The notes: generated by a model from the letters alone, not told the origin. Positions 20,125 through 29,505 are shown, counted from the stretch's first letter. The stretch is 50,819 bases of DNA from Arsenophonus melophagi (GCA_032378655.1 JAVYJS010000008.1:1-50819); one strand, 5' to 3'. Translations and numbers: made by a program.

Positions 20125-21519
20125 TTAATGCATTCGAACAATAGATGATTTAGATAAATCTACTCCATGAGTACTCATGCTTTCTTCAAATTTAACAACT
20201 TTACCACGTAAAGAATTTGCGTAAACGTCAACAATTTCTACGTCAACAAACTTACCGATCATATTTTTTGTTCCTGCAAAATTGACAACCCGATTATTTT
20301 CAGTTCGGCCAGAAAACTCTGTAATATTTTTACGTGAAGGTTTGGAAACTAAAATACGTTGAATGCTACCTAGCATGGCTCGGCTATAATTCATTGCTTG
20401 TTGATTTATCTGGTTCTGGAGTATATAAAGGCGTTGTTTTTTTTCATGTTGACTCAGATCATCTGATAAATCAGCAGCAGGAGTACCAGGACGAGATGAG
20501 TAGATAAAACTAAAACTCATATCAAAATTAATATCAGCAATGAGTTGCATGGTTTTTTGAAAATCATCTTCTGTTTCACCAGGAAAACCAACAATAAAAT
20601 CTGAACTAATGAGGATATCAGGCCGTGCTATGCGTAATTTTCGTATAATACTTTTATATTCAAGAGTTGTATGTGATCTTTTCATCATTGTCAAGATACG
20701 ATCTGAGCCGCTTTGAATTGGAAGATGTAAGAAACTAACTAGTTCAGGAATATCTTCATAGACAGCAATAATATCGTCTGTGAAGTCAATGGGATGACTA
20801 GTACTAAAACGGATACGATCAATGCCATCAATTGCAGCAACTAGACGTAATAACTCTGAAAATGAACAAATGCTACCATCGAATGTTTCTCCACGATAAG
20901 CATTAATATTTTGTCCCAATAAATGAACTTCACGTACTCCTTGCGAGGCTAATTGCGCGACTTCAAATAAAACATCATCACATGGACGGCTTACTTCTTC
21001 ACCACGAGTATATGGAACGACGCAAAACGAGCAGTATTTATTGCAACCTTCCATAATAGAAATATAAGCGGAAGGACCTTCAGAACGTGGCGCTGGTAAT
21101 CGATCAAACTTTTCAATTTCTGGAAAACTAATATCGATAATTGGTCTATGTGTACATTGAACTTGATTGATCATCTCTGGTAGTCGATGTAAAGTTTGTG
21201 GTCCAAAAATAATGTCAACACTCGGAGAACGCTGACGAATGCAATCCCCTTCTTGTGTAGCAACACAACCACCAACACAGATAATAATATTAGGATTAAG
21301 TTCTTTTAGATTTTTCCATCTTCCTAATTGATGAAATACTTTTTCTTGCGCTTTTTCACGAATTGAGCAAGTATTCAGTATAAGAACATCAGCTTCTCTT
21401 GCAATTGTTGTTAATTGATACCCATGAGTGCTGTTAAGTAATTCAGCTATTTTTGATGAATCATATTCATTCATATGACATCCCCAGCTTTTAATGTATA
21501 GCTTTTTCTGAATCAACAT
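20125..21519 (-). CDS. miaB: tRNA-2-methylthio-N6-dimethylallyladenosine synthase MiaB
   Basis: MiaB is a radical-SAM methylthiotransferase that makes ms2i6A37 in tRNAs reading UNN codons, in the cytoplasm. It has 464 residues against 474 in E. coli. The N-terminal UPF0004 domain carries its three cluster cysteines in SWGCHMNEYDS, LNTCSIREKAQ and VGGCVATQEG. The radical-SAM CxxxCxxC is CNKYCSFC. A C-terminal TRAM domain is present (NRVVNFAGTKNMIGKFVDVEI). The C-terminal end is about ten residues shorter and has drifted. It is divergent from ubiF (169-bp gap to the first ATG), as in E. coli. It should act on tRNAs such as the tRNA-Ser(UGA) in this window. Confidence 0.97.
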   Translation of the reverse strand: MLIQKKLYIKSWGCHMNEYDSSKIAELLNSTHGYQLTTIAREADVLILNTCSIREKAQEKVFHQLGRWKNLKELNPNIIICVGGCVATQEGDCIRQRSPSVDIIFGPQTLHRLPEMINQVQCTHRPIIDISFPEIEKFDRLPAPRSEGPSAYISIMEGCNKYCSFCVVPYTRGEEVSRPCDDVLFEVAQLASQGVREVHLLGQNINAYRGETFDGSICSFSELLRLVAAIDGIDRIRFSTSHPIDFTDDIIAVYEDIPELVSFLHLPIQSGSDRILTMMKRSHTTLEYKSIIRKLRIARPDILISSDFIVGFPGETEDDFQKTMQLIADINFDMSFSFIYSSRPGTPAADLSDDLSQHEKKQRLYILQNQINQQAMNYSRAMLGSIQRILVSKPSRKNITEFSGRTENNRVVNFAGTKNMIGKFVDVEIVDVYANSLRGKVVKFEESMSTHGVDLSKSSIVRMH

Positions 21520-21636
21520 TTTTGCCTATCCACAGTTGTCAGGAGTAAAATCTATAATAATGAAAACATTATGTATTAAATTAGACATTTTGATATGTAT
21601 TGTATCTGTTTTGATCATCATTTACTAGTATCTTAA

Positions 21637-21672
21637 TAGATTATTAGTAAGTAATAGATTTTTAGTAAGTAA
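21637..21672. repeat. 18-nt tandem duplication upstream of ubiF
   Basis: Copies at 21637-21654 and 21655-21672 differ by one base. It lies in the miaB-ubiF promoter region. Confidence 0.85.
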
Positions 21673-21712
21673 CTAAAATATTAAATTAATGGTTATAAAG
21701 CGCTCAGTAGAT

Positions 21713-22894
21713 ATGAATAAAATAGATGAATATTATGATATTGTTGTTGTTGGTGCTGGTATGATAGGTGCAGCGATGGCAATTGGATTAGCAGCAGAAG
21801 GTTGGAAGATCTTATTACTTGAGCATACTAAACCTCTGCCTTTAGATCCTGTATCTAAACCTGATTTACGTGTGTCGGCACTGAACTGCACTTCCGTAGA
21901 TCTACTTAAGCAACTTGGAGTTTGGAATAATGTTTTAAAAATGCGGTTTGCTCCTTATCGAAGAGTAGAAATCTGGGAACAGAAAAATTCCAGTGTAATT
22001 TTTGAAGCAAAAAGTCTTGGTTTACCTGAACTCGGTTATATGATTGAAAATCGTATCTTGCAATTGGCATTATTGGAACAATTTTCTCAATATTCAAATT
22101 CTAACTTGCTTTGTCCTGCTAAGTTGGTTGCAATGCAACGTTACGATCAGCAGTGGAAAATTAGCTTAAATAACAATCAGAACATTGTAGCACCTTTGAT
22201 TATCACTGCTGAGGGTGCCAGTTCACAGGTTCGCTCTTTAGCGGGCATTGGAAGTCATGGTTGGCAATATCCTCAATCATGTCTGCTTATTACGGTTAAG
22301 ATGAAACAACCGCAGCAGGATATTACTTGGCAGCAATTTTTTCCTTCTGGTCCCCGTGCGTTTTTGCCTTTATTTGATCATTGGGCTTGTTTAGTTTGGT
22401 ATGATAAACCTGCTCGCATTAGACAATTAAACGCTCTTCCCTTCAAGGAATTAAAGCAGGAAATTATTTTATCTTTTCCAGATCGTCTTGGTTCACTAGA
22501 CATTGTAGCTAAAGGCAGTATTCCATTGAGCCGTCATCATGCTAATCGTTATGTTGATGAAGGACTTGCATTGATTGGCGACGCAGCCCATAGTATTCAC
22601 CCACTTGCAGGACAGGGAGTGAATCTTGGTTACCGTGATGTTGATAGCCTGTTAAAGGTATTAATTTATGCTAAATCGCACTTTTTACCGTGCTATGACA
22701 AAAAAACCTTGCTGATCTATCAACAAGATAGAATTTTAGATAATAAATTAATGCAGATAAGTATGGATGTTATTTATAAAATTTTTAGTTCTCAAGTAAA
22801 CGCTGTAAAATCCGGCCGGAATTTAGCATTAATGGTAGTACAAAAACTACATGGCATCAAGAAAATGCTAATGAAATATGTGCTAGGATTATGA
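21713..22894 (+). CDS. ubiF: 3-demethoxyubiquinol 3-hydroxylase UbiF
   Basis: UbiF is a flavin monooxygenase that adds a ring hydroxyl in late ubiquinone synthesis, just before the second UbiG methylation. The 393-residue product compares with 391 in E. coli. The FAD-binding GxGxxG motif is VVGAGMIGAAMAIGLA at the N-terminus; the second FAD motif is GLALIGDAAHSIHPLAGQGVNLGYRDV. The stretch WQQFFPSGPRAFLPLFDHWACLVWYD is diagnostic for UbiF over UbiH or VisC. I chose the ATG at 21713 because it matches the family N-terminal length; an in-frame ATG at 21689 would add eight residues. Neither has a good Shine-Dalgarno. A 16-bp hairpin follows the stop by 22 bp. Confidence 0.95.
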   Translation: MNKIDEYYDIVVVGAGMIGAAMAIGLAAEGWKILLLEHTKPLPLDPVSKPDLRVSALNCTSVDLLKQLGVWNNVLKMRFAPYRRVEIWEQKNSSVIFEAKSLGLPELGYMIENRILQLALLEQFSQYSNSNLLCPAKLVAMQRYDQQWKISLNNNQNIVAPLIITAEGASSQVRSLAGIGSHGWQYPQSCLLITVKMKQPQQDITWQQFFPSGPRAFLPLFDHWACLVWYDKPARIRQLNALPFKELKQEIILSFPDRLGSLDIVAKGSIPLSRHHANRYVDEGLALIGDAAHSIHPLAGQGVNLGYRDVDSLLKVLIYAKSHFLPCYDKKTLLIYQQDRILDNKLMQISMDVIYKIFSSQVNAVKSGRNLALMVVQKLHGIKKMLMKYVLGL

Positions 22895-22916
22895 AATAAA
22901 TATGATTATAGTATTT

Positions 22917-22951
22917 TACTGTCATCCTAAATTCTATTTAGGATGACAGTA
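22917..22951. repeat. palindrome, 16-bp perfect arms, 3-nt loop, behind ubiF
   Basis: Positions 22917-22932 pair exactly with 22936-22951 around TCT, 22 bp after the ubiF stop. It may terminate ubiF, but there is no T-tract after the stem. Confidence 0.93.
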
Positions 22952-23163
22952 TGAAAAATTTAATTAAATTGTGACATAGATATAACGCCATAACTTGTTC
23001 TCCATCACTTGTTCTACGTTATGTATTGTGCTTACACCAATAATCAGTTATATTCTAATATATTTAGATATCATCATTCTTGCAATAATTTAAAATCATT
23101 CGTTTCTTTTTCTAACATTGCCAATTTCGGCTATATCAATTTTTATAGCTTATAGAGATCAAT

Positions 23164-23198
23164 ATTACATCAATAATAACAGTTATTATTGATGTAAT
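23164..23198. repeat. palindrome, 17-bp perfect arms, 1-nt centre
   Basis: Positions 23164-23180 pair exactly with 23182-23198. It is mid-spacer and unrelated in sequence to its neighbours. Confidence 0.93.
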
Positions 23199-24062
23199 GG
23201 GAAGAAGTAAAACTGTTCATAGGAAATATTGTCATGATTATTTTTTAAAATAAAATATCAAACTACTTAAAGTTAGCTGATTATATGAATTAATTTCTTG
23301 TTTTAACAATTTCATAGGCATTTTAGTAAAAATGATTACAGCATAAGAATGCGCTTTAAGTAAAAGTTATCTTTTTATTGATAAGTAAGTAGAGAGCTTT
23401 GACAATTATTTTGTAATGGTAAAATTACTGTCTTGTTTTTATCAACAAGTATTGAACTACTATTCAGTAGTAATAATATTGACTCTTCTTTTTACTCATA
23501 AGAGTAAAACAATGTAATTTTTCTGTAAATGCCATTACACGTATGGTGCCAATCATACTTCACTCCTCTTACCATCACTAAGATATCCTATCAATCTTCC
23601 AAAATATTAAATTAAACGAAAAATCATATTTCCTTTTTCTTTATGAGATGTTGCATTATTACGATATTATGCAACAATAACTATTGTGACGCTTGTTTCC
23701 AAAAGTCTTTTAAAAAGTTACTTGTAAATCTTCAACTTGAAGATTAGATATACTACTAGGCTATTATAAATATAAAATTTGATTTTACTACGCCTGATCA
23801 TAATGCTTATAGAGAGAATCATATTTTGGAATATGAATGAATTTTAGGATTAAAAGCGAAACCTACTGTAATAAATGGCAATTCAAACAAAGTTTGCTTC
23901 CAGCACGTTGTAGGTCATTAATCTGTTATCAACATTTAACATCAGTAAAACAGTAAAAACATGGAGTATACCATGGATTTATTCATCCTAGCTAGTACGA
24001 TAATCATCCCTGAGAGATTATTTAATATCAGTAGTATTTAGGTACAATACTGCTACTAAATT

Positions 24063-24105
24063 GCATTTAATACATATCATTCAATGAATGATATGTATTA
24101 AATGC
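24063..24105. repeat. palindrome, 21-bp perfect arms, 1-nt centre
   Basis: Positions 24063-24083 pair exactly with 24085-24105. It is mid-spacer between convergent ubiF and lpxM. Confidence 0.95.
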
Positions 24106-24453
24106 TTTATCAACACCTACATGTTTGCTTATTGATTTTAATAGTTTTTAAAGAAACTCTTATTGTCGTCTTACGATTCTGTCTATTAATTTTAGCGATT
24201 TATTTTGCAGCTGTTGGCCTTGTTTAGTAGTGCATATGCTGCTCTTACTTGCCTTCATAAGAGGTTTAAAATTAGCATCGCCATTTGTTTTAATCTATTC
24301 GCACAATATTTTTATCTCTATAAAAAACTCTTCATACACTTATCAGCTCGATAATCTTTTTTGAGCGATGTGTATGATAAAAATGATATGTGCTCACTTT
24401 ATTCGTGATGTATTTTAATATTTAACTTTGAAAAAAGCTATCGCAGTTTAAGA

Positions 24454-24481
24454 TGATGATCTTTATCGATAAAGATCATCA
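24454..24481. repeat. 28-nt perfect palindrome spanning the lpxM stop
   Basis: Positions 24454-24467 pair exactly with 24468-24481, with no loop. On the minus strand the first half is the last coding bases of lpxM (Asp-Asp-Leu-Tyr) and the second half supplies the rest of the Arg codon, the TAA stop and the flank. The flank therefore reads as an inverted copy of the gene end. Confidence 0.93.
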
Positions 24482-25437
24482 CGGCAATAGGGATCCATTT
24501 CCCCAGTTTTACGTGTTTTGAGTAATTTTAATATCCAAGTATATTGTTCTAGATAAGGTTTTACTAAAAATTCTAACTCTTCATTCATACGCCTAGCAAT
24601 ATAATGCTTGCTCTTTTGTGAAATATCGTTCATTGGCTTACGAATATAAATATGTAATTGGTGCGTTTTATGATTATAAACTGGGAATAATGGCACGATC
24701 TCTGCCTGACAGAGTTTCATCAAGCGTCCCAATGCAGGTAACGTTGCTTTATAAGTTGCAAAAAAATCAACGAATTCACTATGTTCTTCACCATGATCTT
24801 GATCAGGTAAATAAAACCCCCAATAACCTTGTTTAATGCTAGCAATAAATGGTTTGATGCCTGCTGAGCGAGAGTGAAGCCGGCCACCAAAATGGTGGCG
24901 GGCCTTATTCCATAAATAATCGGCTACTGGATCTTTTTGATGATGAAACATTGCTGCTATTTTTGCTCCTTGCGCTGCTAATAACATAGCAGGAATGTCA
25001 ACTACCCAACCATGGGGGACCATAAAAATAATATTACGATGTTGCTGTCTTAGTCGTTCAATAATTTGAACGTCATGCCAATGCGTTCGCGCTAAAGTTT
25101 TGTTGACACCACATAAAATTAATTCGGCCAATATAGCAACAGATTGTGGTGCTACAGCAAACATTTCATCGATATGTTTTTCTCTTTCCTGCTCTGTCAA
25201 TTCAGGAAAACAATAGAGTAAGTTAATTTTTGCTCTTCTACGAGCGCCTGTTGTTAGTCTACCTATTAACTTACCTACTTTTGCTAGTAAAAGATCACGC
25301 ATCTTAATAGGTAGATAAGCTATAATCATTAATAGCAAAACACCACCCCACATCCACCAATATTTTGGGTATAAGTACGTGCAATGAAAAGTTGGAATAT
25401 AACCAAATTTGCTATCTGTATCCTGTTTTTTATTCAT
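24463..25437 (-). CDS. lpxM: lipid A myristoyltransferase LpxM
   Basis: LpxM (MsbB) adds the sixth, secondary acyl chain to Kdo2-lipid A at the inner membrane. It has 324 residues (323 in E. coli). A single N-terminal transmembrane segment (about residues 28-45) precedes the acyltransferase domain with the HX4D-type motif HGWVVD, plus GGRLHSR, YLPDQDHGEEHSEFVDFFATYKATLPALGRLMK and ARRMNEELE, which identify LpxM rather than LpxL. The C-terminus ends DDLYR where E. coli has KDLYPIK; the stop lies inside a 28-nt palindrome. It is downstream of mepM and znuA as in E. coli. Its presence argues for hexa-acylated lipid A. Confidence 0.97.
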   Translation of the reverse strand: MNKKQDTDSKFGYIPTFHCTYLYPKYWWMWGGVLLLMIIAYLPIKMRDLLLAKVGKLIGRLTTGARRRAKINLLYCFPELTEQEREKHIDEMFAVAPQSVAILAELILCGVNKTLARTHWHDVQIIERLRQQHRNIIFMVPHGWVVDIPAMLLAAQGAKIAAMFHHQKDPVADYLWNKARHHFGGRLHSRSAGIKPFIASIKQGYWGFYLPDQDHGEEHSEFVDFFATYKATLPALGRLMKLCQAEIVPLFPVYNHKTHQLHIYIRKPMNDISQKSKHYIARRMNEELEFLVKPYLEQYTWILKLLKTRKTGEMDPYCRDDLYR

Positions 25438-25572
25438 TCATAAAACTCAAATAAAACGTATAAATTTTAAGAGTGTAAGGCATATGATTTATGTTAACCT
25501 GACATTTTATAGCAAAAATACTATACGATAATAAATAAAATACAATTGTATCATCTAATTAATCAATCAATA

Positions 25573-26928
25573 TTAATTGACTACTAATTGTGATTTATGC
25601 TCTTTAATAAATTCCAAGAAAAGTTGACGCTCTTTGCCTGTTAGCTCACCTGATCGAGGTAAATTAGCTGTTAATGGATTTATTGCACACTGATTAAACC
25701 ATAATTCATAATGAAGATGAGGACCGGTAGTACGTCCAGTATTACCGGATAACGCAATACGTTCTCCTCTTTTTATTTTTTGGCCAGGCTTTACTAAAAG
25801 TTTACGTAGATGCATATAACGAGTGGTATATTGATGTCCATGGCGAATAACAATATAATTACCAGCCAAACCACTATATTTCGCCATAATCACTTCACCA
25901 TCACCAACCGCTAATATGGGTGTGCCAACAGGCATAGAAAAATCTACGCCCTGATGAGGTGTCGGGCGACCTGTCACTGGATTGACACGGCTTAAACTAA
26001 AAGGAGAAGAAACGCTAAAAATTTTAGCGGTAGGATAACGTAAAAATCCCTTTTCTAAGCTATTAGCGTCACTATCATAATAGTGGCCATTTTTAGCTCG
26101 AAAAGCATAGTAATTTTTACCATGCGTTAATAAATGTAAACCCAACAAGCGACTGTTTTTATTTTTGCTATCAAGCGTTTTGTTACTTAGCAAGATAGAA
26201 AACTTATCGCCAGATTTTAGTGTACGTAAATCAAGCTGCCATTCTAATGCTTTTGATACTTCACGTGCTTCGTTATAAGTTAAGCCTACATTAACGATAC
26301 TAGAGATAAAATTACCGTGTATTTGACCTCGAATAATTTGATTATCCCAAACACCTTGACGAATTTCTTTTTCTTCAGTAAAAGCACGCGAACTATGTTT
26401 AGGGGTATATACACGCGTTTCCTGTGGTGAAAGAATCCATGTTAAAGTTTGCAACTTGCCGTCTTTATTTAATTCCCATGTTAAGATTTGCCCTATTTTC
26501 AAATTACGAAAAGCTTGATATTGATTAGAAAGTCCCAAGATATCACTGGCATCTAACCCATACTGCATTAAAATACTAGTTAGATTTTCGCCGTTTGAAA
26601 CAACATGCCCATCTTGGGTACTATTCCTTTTTTCATCGAGAATACTTTCGCTAAATAATTGTTTAGTTCTATCAGTTAGAATATTAGTAATCTCTGATCT
26701 ATTGACAGGTATACTAATAGTTTGGCTAATATCATTCTTACCAAGAATGATATTCAGTTTTATTAGTGATTCCTGTGATAGATTTTTATCTTTATCATCT
26801 GGCCGAATAACAGCAAGCCGAAAAATTACGATCACCAATGTTACTATGGTCAATGTGCCAAGCATAATTTTATGCGGTTTAGGTAAGTTGCCGTATGCCT
26901 GAACGATAGTCTTCGCTATCTGTTGCAC
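25573..26928 (-). CDS. mepM: murein DD-endopeptidase MepM (M23 family)
   Basis: MepM (YebA) is a zinc endopeptidase cutting D-Ala-mDAP crosslinks so that peptidoglycan can expand. It has 451 residues against 440 in E. coli. A membrane-anchoring or signal segment (about 21-40) is followed by a LysM-like region with GENLTSILMQYGLDASDI, an OapA-like middle domain, and the LytM domain with zinc ligands in PHQGVDF and GPHLHYELW. The start is GTG at 26928 (MQQIAKTIV, matching MQQIARSV of E. coli), with AAGGAAT upstream. Only 14 bp separate it from znuA, so the zinc enzyme is probably cotranscribed with the zinc-uptake protein under Zur control. The section around residues 50-105 is weakly conserved. 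Confidence 0.96.
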   Translation of the reverse strand: MQQIAKTIVQAYGNLPKPHKIMLGTLTIVTLVIVIFRLAVIRPDDKDKNLSQESLIKLNIILGKNDISQTISIPVNRSEITNILTDRTKQLFSESILDEKRNSTQDGHVVSNGENLTSILMQYGLDASDILGLSNQYQAFRNLKIGQILTWELNKDGKLQTLTWILSPQETRVYTPKHSSRAFTEEKEIRQGVWDNQIIRGQIHGNFISSIVNVGLTYNEAREVSKALEWQLDLRTLKSGDKFSILLSNKTLDSKNKNSRLLGLHLLTHGKNYYAFRAKNGHYYDSDANSLEKGFLRYPTAKIFSVSSPFSLSRVNPVTGRPTPHQGVDFSMPVGTPILAVGDGEVIMAKYSGLAGNYIVIRHGHQYTTRYMHLRKLLVKPGQKIKRGERIALSGNTGRTTGPHLHYELWFNQCAINPLTANLPRSGELTGKERQLFLEFIKEHKSQLVVN

Positions 26929-26942
26929 GTATTACATTCCTT

Positions 26943-27911
26943 CTAGTTTTTATCTAGACAGCTCTTAAATTGATTAGATAAGACTGTTAAAAATTCTATA
27001 TAACTATCCTTATGTAATCTGATACCGTCCCCTATTGGATCTATTGTTCCAATTCTGACATCATTATTGTTGATAACAGCTTTAATCACTGCTGGTCTGA
27101 ATTGTGGTTCAGTAAAAACACAAACTGCTTTTTTTTGAGCTAACAGTGTTCTTATTTGGTGCAATCTTTTAGCGCCAGGCTGAATGATAGGATTAATGGT
27201 AAAATAACCTAATGAGGCTAAATGATAATGTTTTTCAAAGTAACCATAGGCATCATGAAAAACAAAATATTGTTTATCTCCCACCGACTTTAACATTTTA
27301 GCAAGATTTTTATCAGTATGCGTCAATTTCTCATCGAATTTACGAAGGTTTACGTCTAACTGTTCTTTATACTCAGGATATAAAGATACCAATTTGTTGT
27401 GAATAATGTTCGCGGAAACCCAAGCAATGCTTGGCGATAACCAGATATGCATATTATACACGTTATGTGAATAGCAGTTATGCAAAGCATCATAATTATG
27501 ATGATGATGCTTTTTATTATTTACCCAAGTACTTTCAGCGCTACTCCTGATTAAGAGTGCTTGAATAGCTGGATCATGGGTTAATGTGATGCGTTTCTGA
27601 ATAGGTAATTCTGTTATTGGTTTTTCTAAAAAAGTTTCCATATCTGATCCAACCCAAATAAAAAGGTCAGCATTTTTAATTTTTTTTAAATCAGATGGTT
27701 TTAAAGAATAGTCATGTGGCGATATGCCGCTAGGCAATAATATTTTTACATCAGCGATACCATCTACAATGGCTGCGGCAATAAAACCTAATGGCCTTAT
27801 TGAAGTAACGATATCAATATGAGCGACAGATGAAAAACTGAATAGTAATCCAGCAAAAATAAAGGTTTTACAAAAAAATTTTTGATTTTTTTTTTTTGTT
27901 TTATGTAGCAT
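26943..27911 (-). CDS. znuA: zinc ABC transporter periplasmic binding protein ZnuA
   Basis: ZnuA captures Zn2+ in the periplasm and hands it to ZnuB. It has 322 residues against 310 in E. coli. A lysine-rich signal peptide ends near FSSVA. Zinc ligands are the histidines in GISPHDYSL, NMHIWLSP and FVFHDAYGYF. The histidine-rich loop KKHHHHNYDALHNCYSH is shorter than in E. coli but kept. The disulphide cysteines are in AVCVFTEPQF and FKSCLD. It is divergent from znuC with a 78-bp intergenic region containing a Zur-type operator, and is followed by mepM. Retention of the histidine loop suggests growth under low zinc. Confidence 0.97.
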   Translation of the reverse strand: MLHKTKKKNQKFFCKTFIFAGLLFSFSSVAHIDIVTSIRPLGFIAAAIVDGIADVKILLPSGISPHDYSLKPSDLKKIKNADLFIWVGSDMETFLEKPITELPIQKRITLTHDPAIQALLIRSSAESTWVNNKKHHHHNYDALHNCYSHNVYNMHIWLSPSIAWVSANIIHNKLVSLYPEYKEQLDVNLRKFDEKLTHTDKNLAKMLKSVGDKQYFVFHDAYGYFEKHYHLASLGYFTINPIIQPGAKRLHQIRTLLAQKKAVCVFTEPQFRPAVIKAVINNNDVRIGTIDPIGDGIRLHKDSYIEFLTVLSNQFKSCLDKN

Positions 27912-27941
27912 CGAATAGTTTCCATAGACTAATTTTGAGCA

Positions 27942-27958
27942 ATGTAATAATATTACAT
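27942..27958. promoter_or_regulatory. Zur operator between znuA and znuC
   Basis: ATGTAATA-A-TATTACAT is a 17-nt perfect palindrome with an odd centre. It matches the core of the E. coli Zur box (ATGTTATA-N-TATAACAT) at seven of eight bases per half-site. It sits almost midway, 30 bp from the znuA start and 31 bp from the znuC start, exactly where the E. coli site controls both divergent units. The site is seen directly; Zur binding is inferred from family knowledge. Confidence 0.8.
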
Positions 27959-27989
27959 ATTAATTACCTGATGAATTATTTATCATACC

Positions 27990-28739
27990 ATGCTATTGAG
28001 CTTAAAAAATATTTCTGTGATTTGTGATACACAAGAAATTGTCAAAAACATTTCCTTTGATTTGCACGCCGGAGAGATATTAACACTTTTGGGACCAAAT
28101 GGAGCTGGTAAATCTACTCTAGCTAAAGTAGTTCTCGGCCTAATTTCTCCAAACCAAGGAGAAATAATATATAAAACTAAATTACGCATGGGTTATGTAC
28201 CGCAAAAATTGCTATTAGATAGCACTATGCCTTTGACAGTTAAACGTTTTATGACCTTAAAACATGGAGCAAAAACTACCCATATTATGCCGGCTTTAAT
28301 CCGTGTTAAGGCTGCTCATCTTGTCGAACAACCAATGCAGAAATTATCAGGCGGTGAAACTCAACGTGTACTACTTGCACGTGCCCTACTGAACCATCCA
28401 CAACTACTTGTTTTAGATGAACCTACACAAGGCGTAGATATTAACGGTCAAGTTGCTCTATATAATCTGATTGCAGATATTCGTACAGAATTAAATTGTG
28501 CGATTTTTATGATCTCACATGCTCTTCATTTAGTAATGGCAAAAACTGATAAAGTATTTTGTATTAATAAAAAAATATGCTGTTCTGGTCCAGCTAAAGA
28601 TGTAGCCTTAGATCCAAAATTTATTGCCATGTTTGGCCATCGTTGGGTTGAGCACATAGGTATCTATCGTCACGATCATCAATGTAATATTGATGATAAT
28701 ATTGATAATAAGCTTACAGGAAGTTGTCTCAATGATTGA
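27990..28739 (+). CDS. znuC: zinc ABC transporter ATP-binding protein ZnuC
   Basis: ZnuC is the ATPase of the ZnuABC high-affinity zinc importer, on the cytoplasmic face of the inner membrane. It has 249 residues (251 in E. coli). Walker A is GPNGAGKST (about 35-43), the ABC signature LSGGETQRVLLARAL, Walker B LLVLDEPTQGVD, and the switch histidine is in MISHALH. The C-terminal segment FGHRWVEHIGIYRHDH is typical for ZnuC. The stop overlaps the znuB start by eight bases (translational coupling). It is divergent from znuA across the Zur operator. Confidence 0.97.
   Translation: MLLSLKNISVICDTQEIVKNISFDLHAGEILTLLGPNGAGKSTLAKVVLGLISPNQGEIIYKTKLRMGYVPQKLLLDSTMPLTVKRFMTLKHGAKTTHIMPALIRVKAAHLVEQPMQKLSGGETQRVLLARALLNHPQLLVLDEPTQGVDINGQVALYNLIADIRTELNCAIFMISHALHLVMAKTDKVFCINKKICCSGPAKDVALDPKFIAMFGHRWVEHIGIYRHDHQCNIDDNIDNKLTGSCLND
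28718..28723 (+). promoter_or_regulatory. ribosome binding site deciding the znuB start
   Basis: AGGAAG lies eight bases before the ATG at 28732. An earlier in-frame ATG at 28690 would add 14 residues that do not match ZnuB, so 28732 is preferred. Confidence 0.7.
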
Positions 28740-29505
28740 ACTATTACTACCTGGGTGGCTTGCCGGTATGTTATTAGCTATGGCTGCTGGTCCACTTGGC
28801 TCTTTTATTGTTTGGCGTGGCATGTCATATTTTGGAGATACTCTAGCGCATGCTTCATTATTAGGTATAGCTTTTGGTTTATTATTTAATATAAATTTAT
28901 TTTATTCTATAATTGCTATTACGCTTATTCTTGCAATCTTATTAGCTTGGTTAGAAAGTTGTCAACAACTGGCAATTGATACTTTGTTAGGAATAATAGC
29001 ACATAGTGCTTTATCACTAGGATTAGTAGTGGTAAGTTCTATGGCGAATGTACGTATAGATTTGATAGCTTATCTATTTGGAGATCTTTTATCAGTCACT
29101 ACTGAGGATGTGTTTTCAATTGCAATAGGTGTTGCAATTGTATGCTCAATTATAATCTGGCAATGGCGTAATTTACTTTCAATAACAATTAATCAGGATT
29201 TAGCGTTTGTTGATGGAGTAAAAATACAACATATTAAGGTATTATTAATGCTTATTACGGCTCTTACTATAGGCATTGCCATGAAATTTGTTGGCGCTTT
29301 AATTATTACATCATTATTAATTATCCCAGCTGCTACTGGTAGGCGATTTGCCAAAACACCAGAGCAAATGTCGGTAGCTGCTATCATTCTCAGTATGTTA
29401 ACTGTGACGGCAGGGTTAGCGTTATCAGCCTATTATGATACTCCAGCTGGACCGTCAGTTGTAATTTGCGCGAGTGTCTTATTTTTACTTAGTTTTCTTA
29501 TTTAA
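28732..29505 (+). CDS. znuB: zinc ABC transporter permease ZnuB
   Basis: ZnuB is the integral membrane channel of the zinc importer. The 257-residue product compares with 261 in E. coli. It is hydrophobic throughout, with several transmembrane segments, and keeps MIELLLPGWLAGMLLA, WRGMSYFGDTLAHASLLGIAFGL, DTLLGIIAHSALSLGLVVVS and KFVGALIITSLLIIPAATGRRFA. The start matches the E. coli N-terminus exactly and overlaps znuC by eight bases. The C-terminus stops at FLLSFLI, a few residues before the E. coli end, and those last codons form one arm of a 12-bp inverted repeat. The ruvAB genes that lie beyond znuB in E. coli are not present. Confidence 0.96.
   Translation: MIELLLPGWLAGMLLAMAAGPLGSFIVWRGMSYFGDTLAHASLLGIAFGLLFNINLFYSIIAITLILAILLAWLESCQQLAIDTLLGIIAHSALSLGLVVVSSMANVRIDLIAYLFGDLLSVTTEDVFSIAIGVAIVCSIIIWQWRNLLSITINQDLAFVDGVKIQHIKVLLMLITALTIGIAMKFVGALIITSLLIIPAATGRRFAKTPEQMSVAAIILSMLTVTAGLALSAYYDTPAGPSVVICASVLFLLSFLI

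Larger units (their letters stand above)
22895..24462. other. gene-free spacer between convergent ubiF and lpxM
   Basis: No gene is seen in these 1.57 kb. It is rich in inverted repeats: 22917-22951, 23164-23198, 24063-24105, a 9-bp one at 23727-23745, an 8-bp one at 23490-23509, and one overlapping the end of lpxM. The flanking genes belong to different E. coli regions, so it is a synteny breakpoint. Confidence 0.6.

Noticed and set aside
21530..21545. DnaA-box-like CTATCCACA, possible origin
   Set aside because: A single one-mismatch match next to miaB, no cluster of boxes and no dnaA, dnaN or gidA nearby.
24618..24836. Open frame antisense to lpxM
   Set aside because: Shadow of a well-conserved gene; no independent support.
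27942..27958. Grouping this palindrome with the spacer hairpin population
   Set aside because: Its short 8-bp half-sites, odd centre and match to the Zur box at the correct place make an operator the better explanation.
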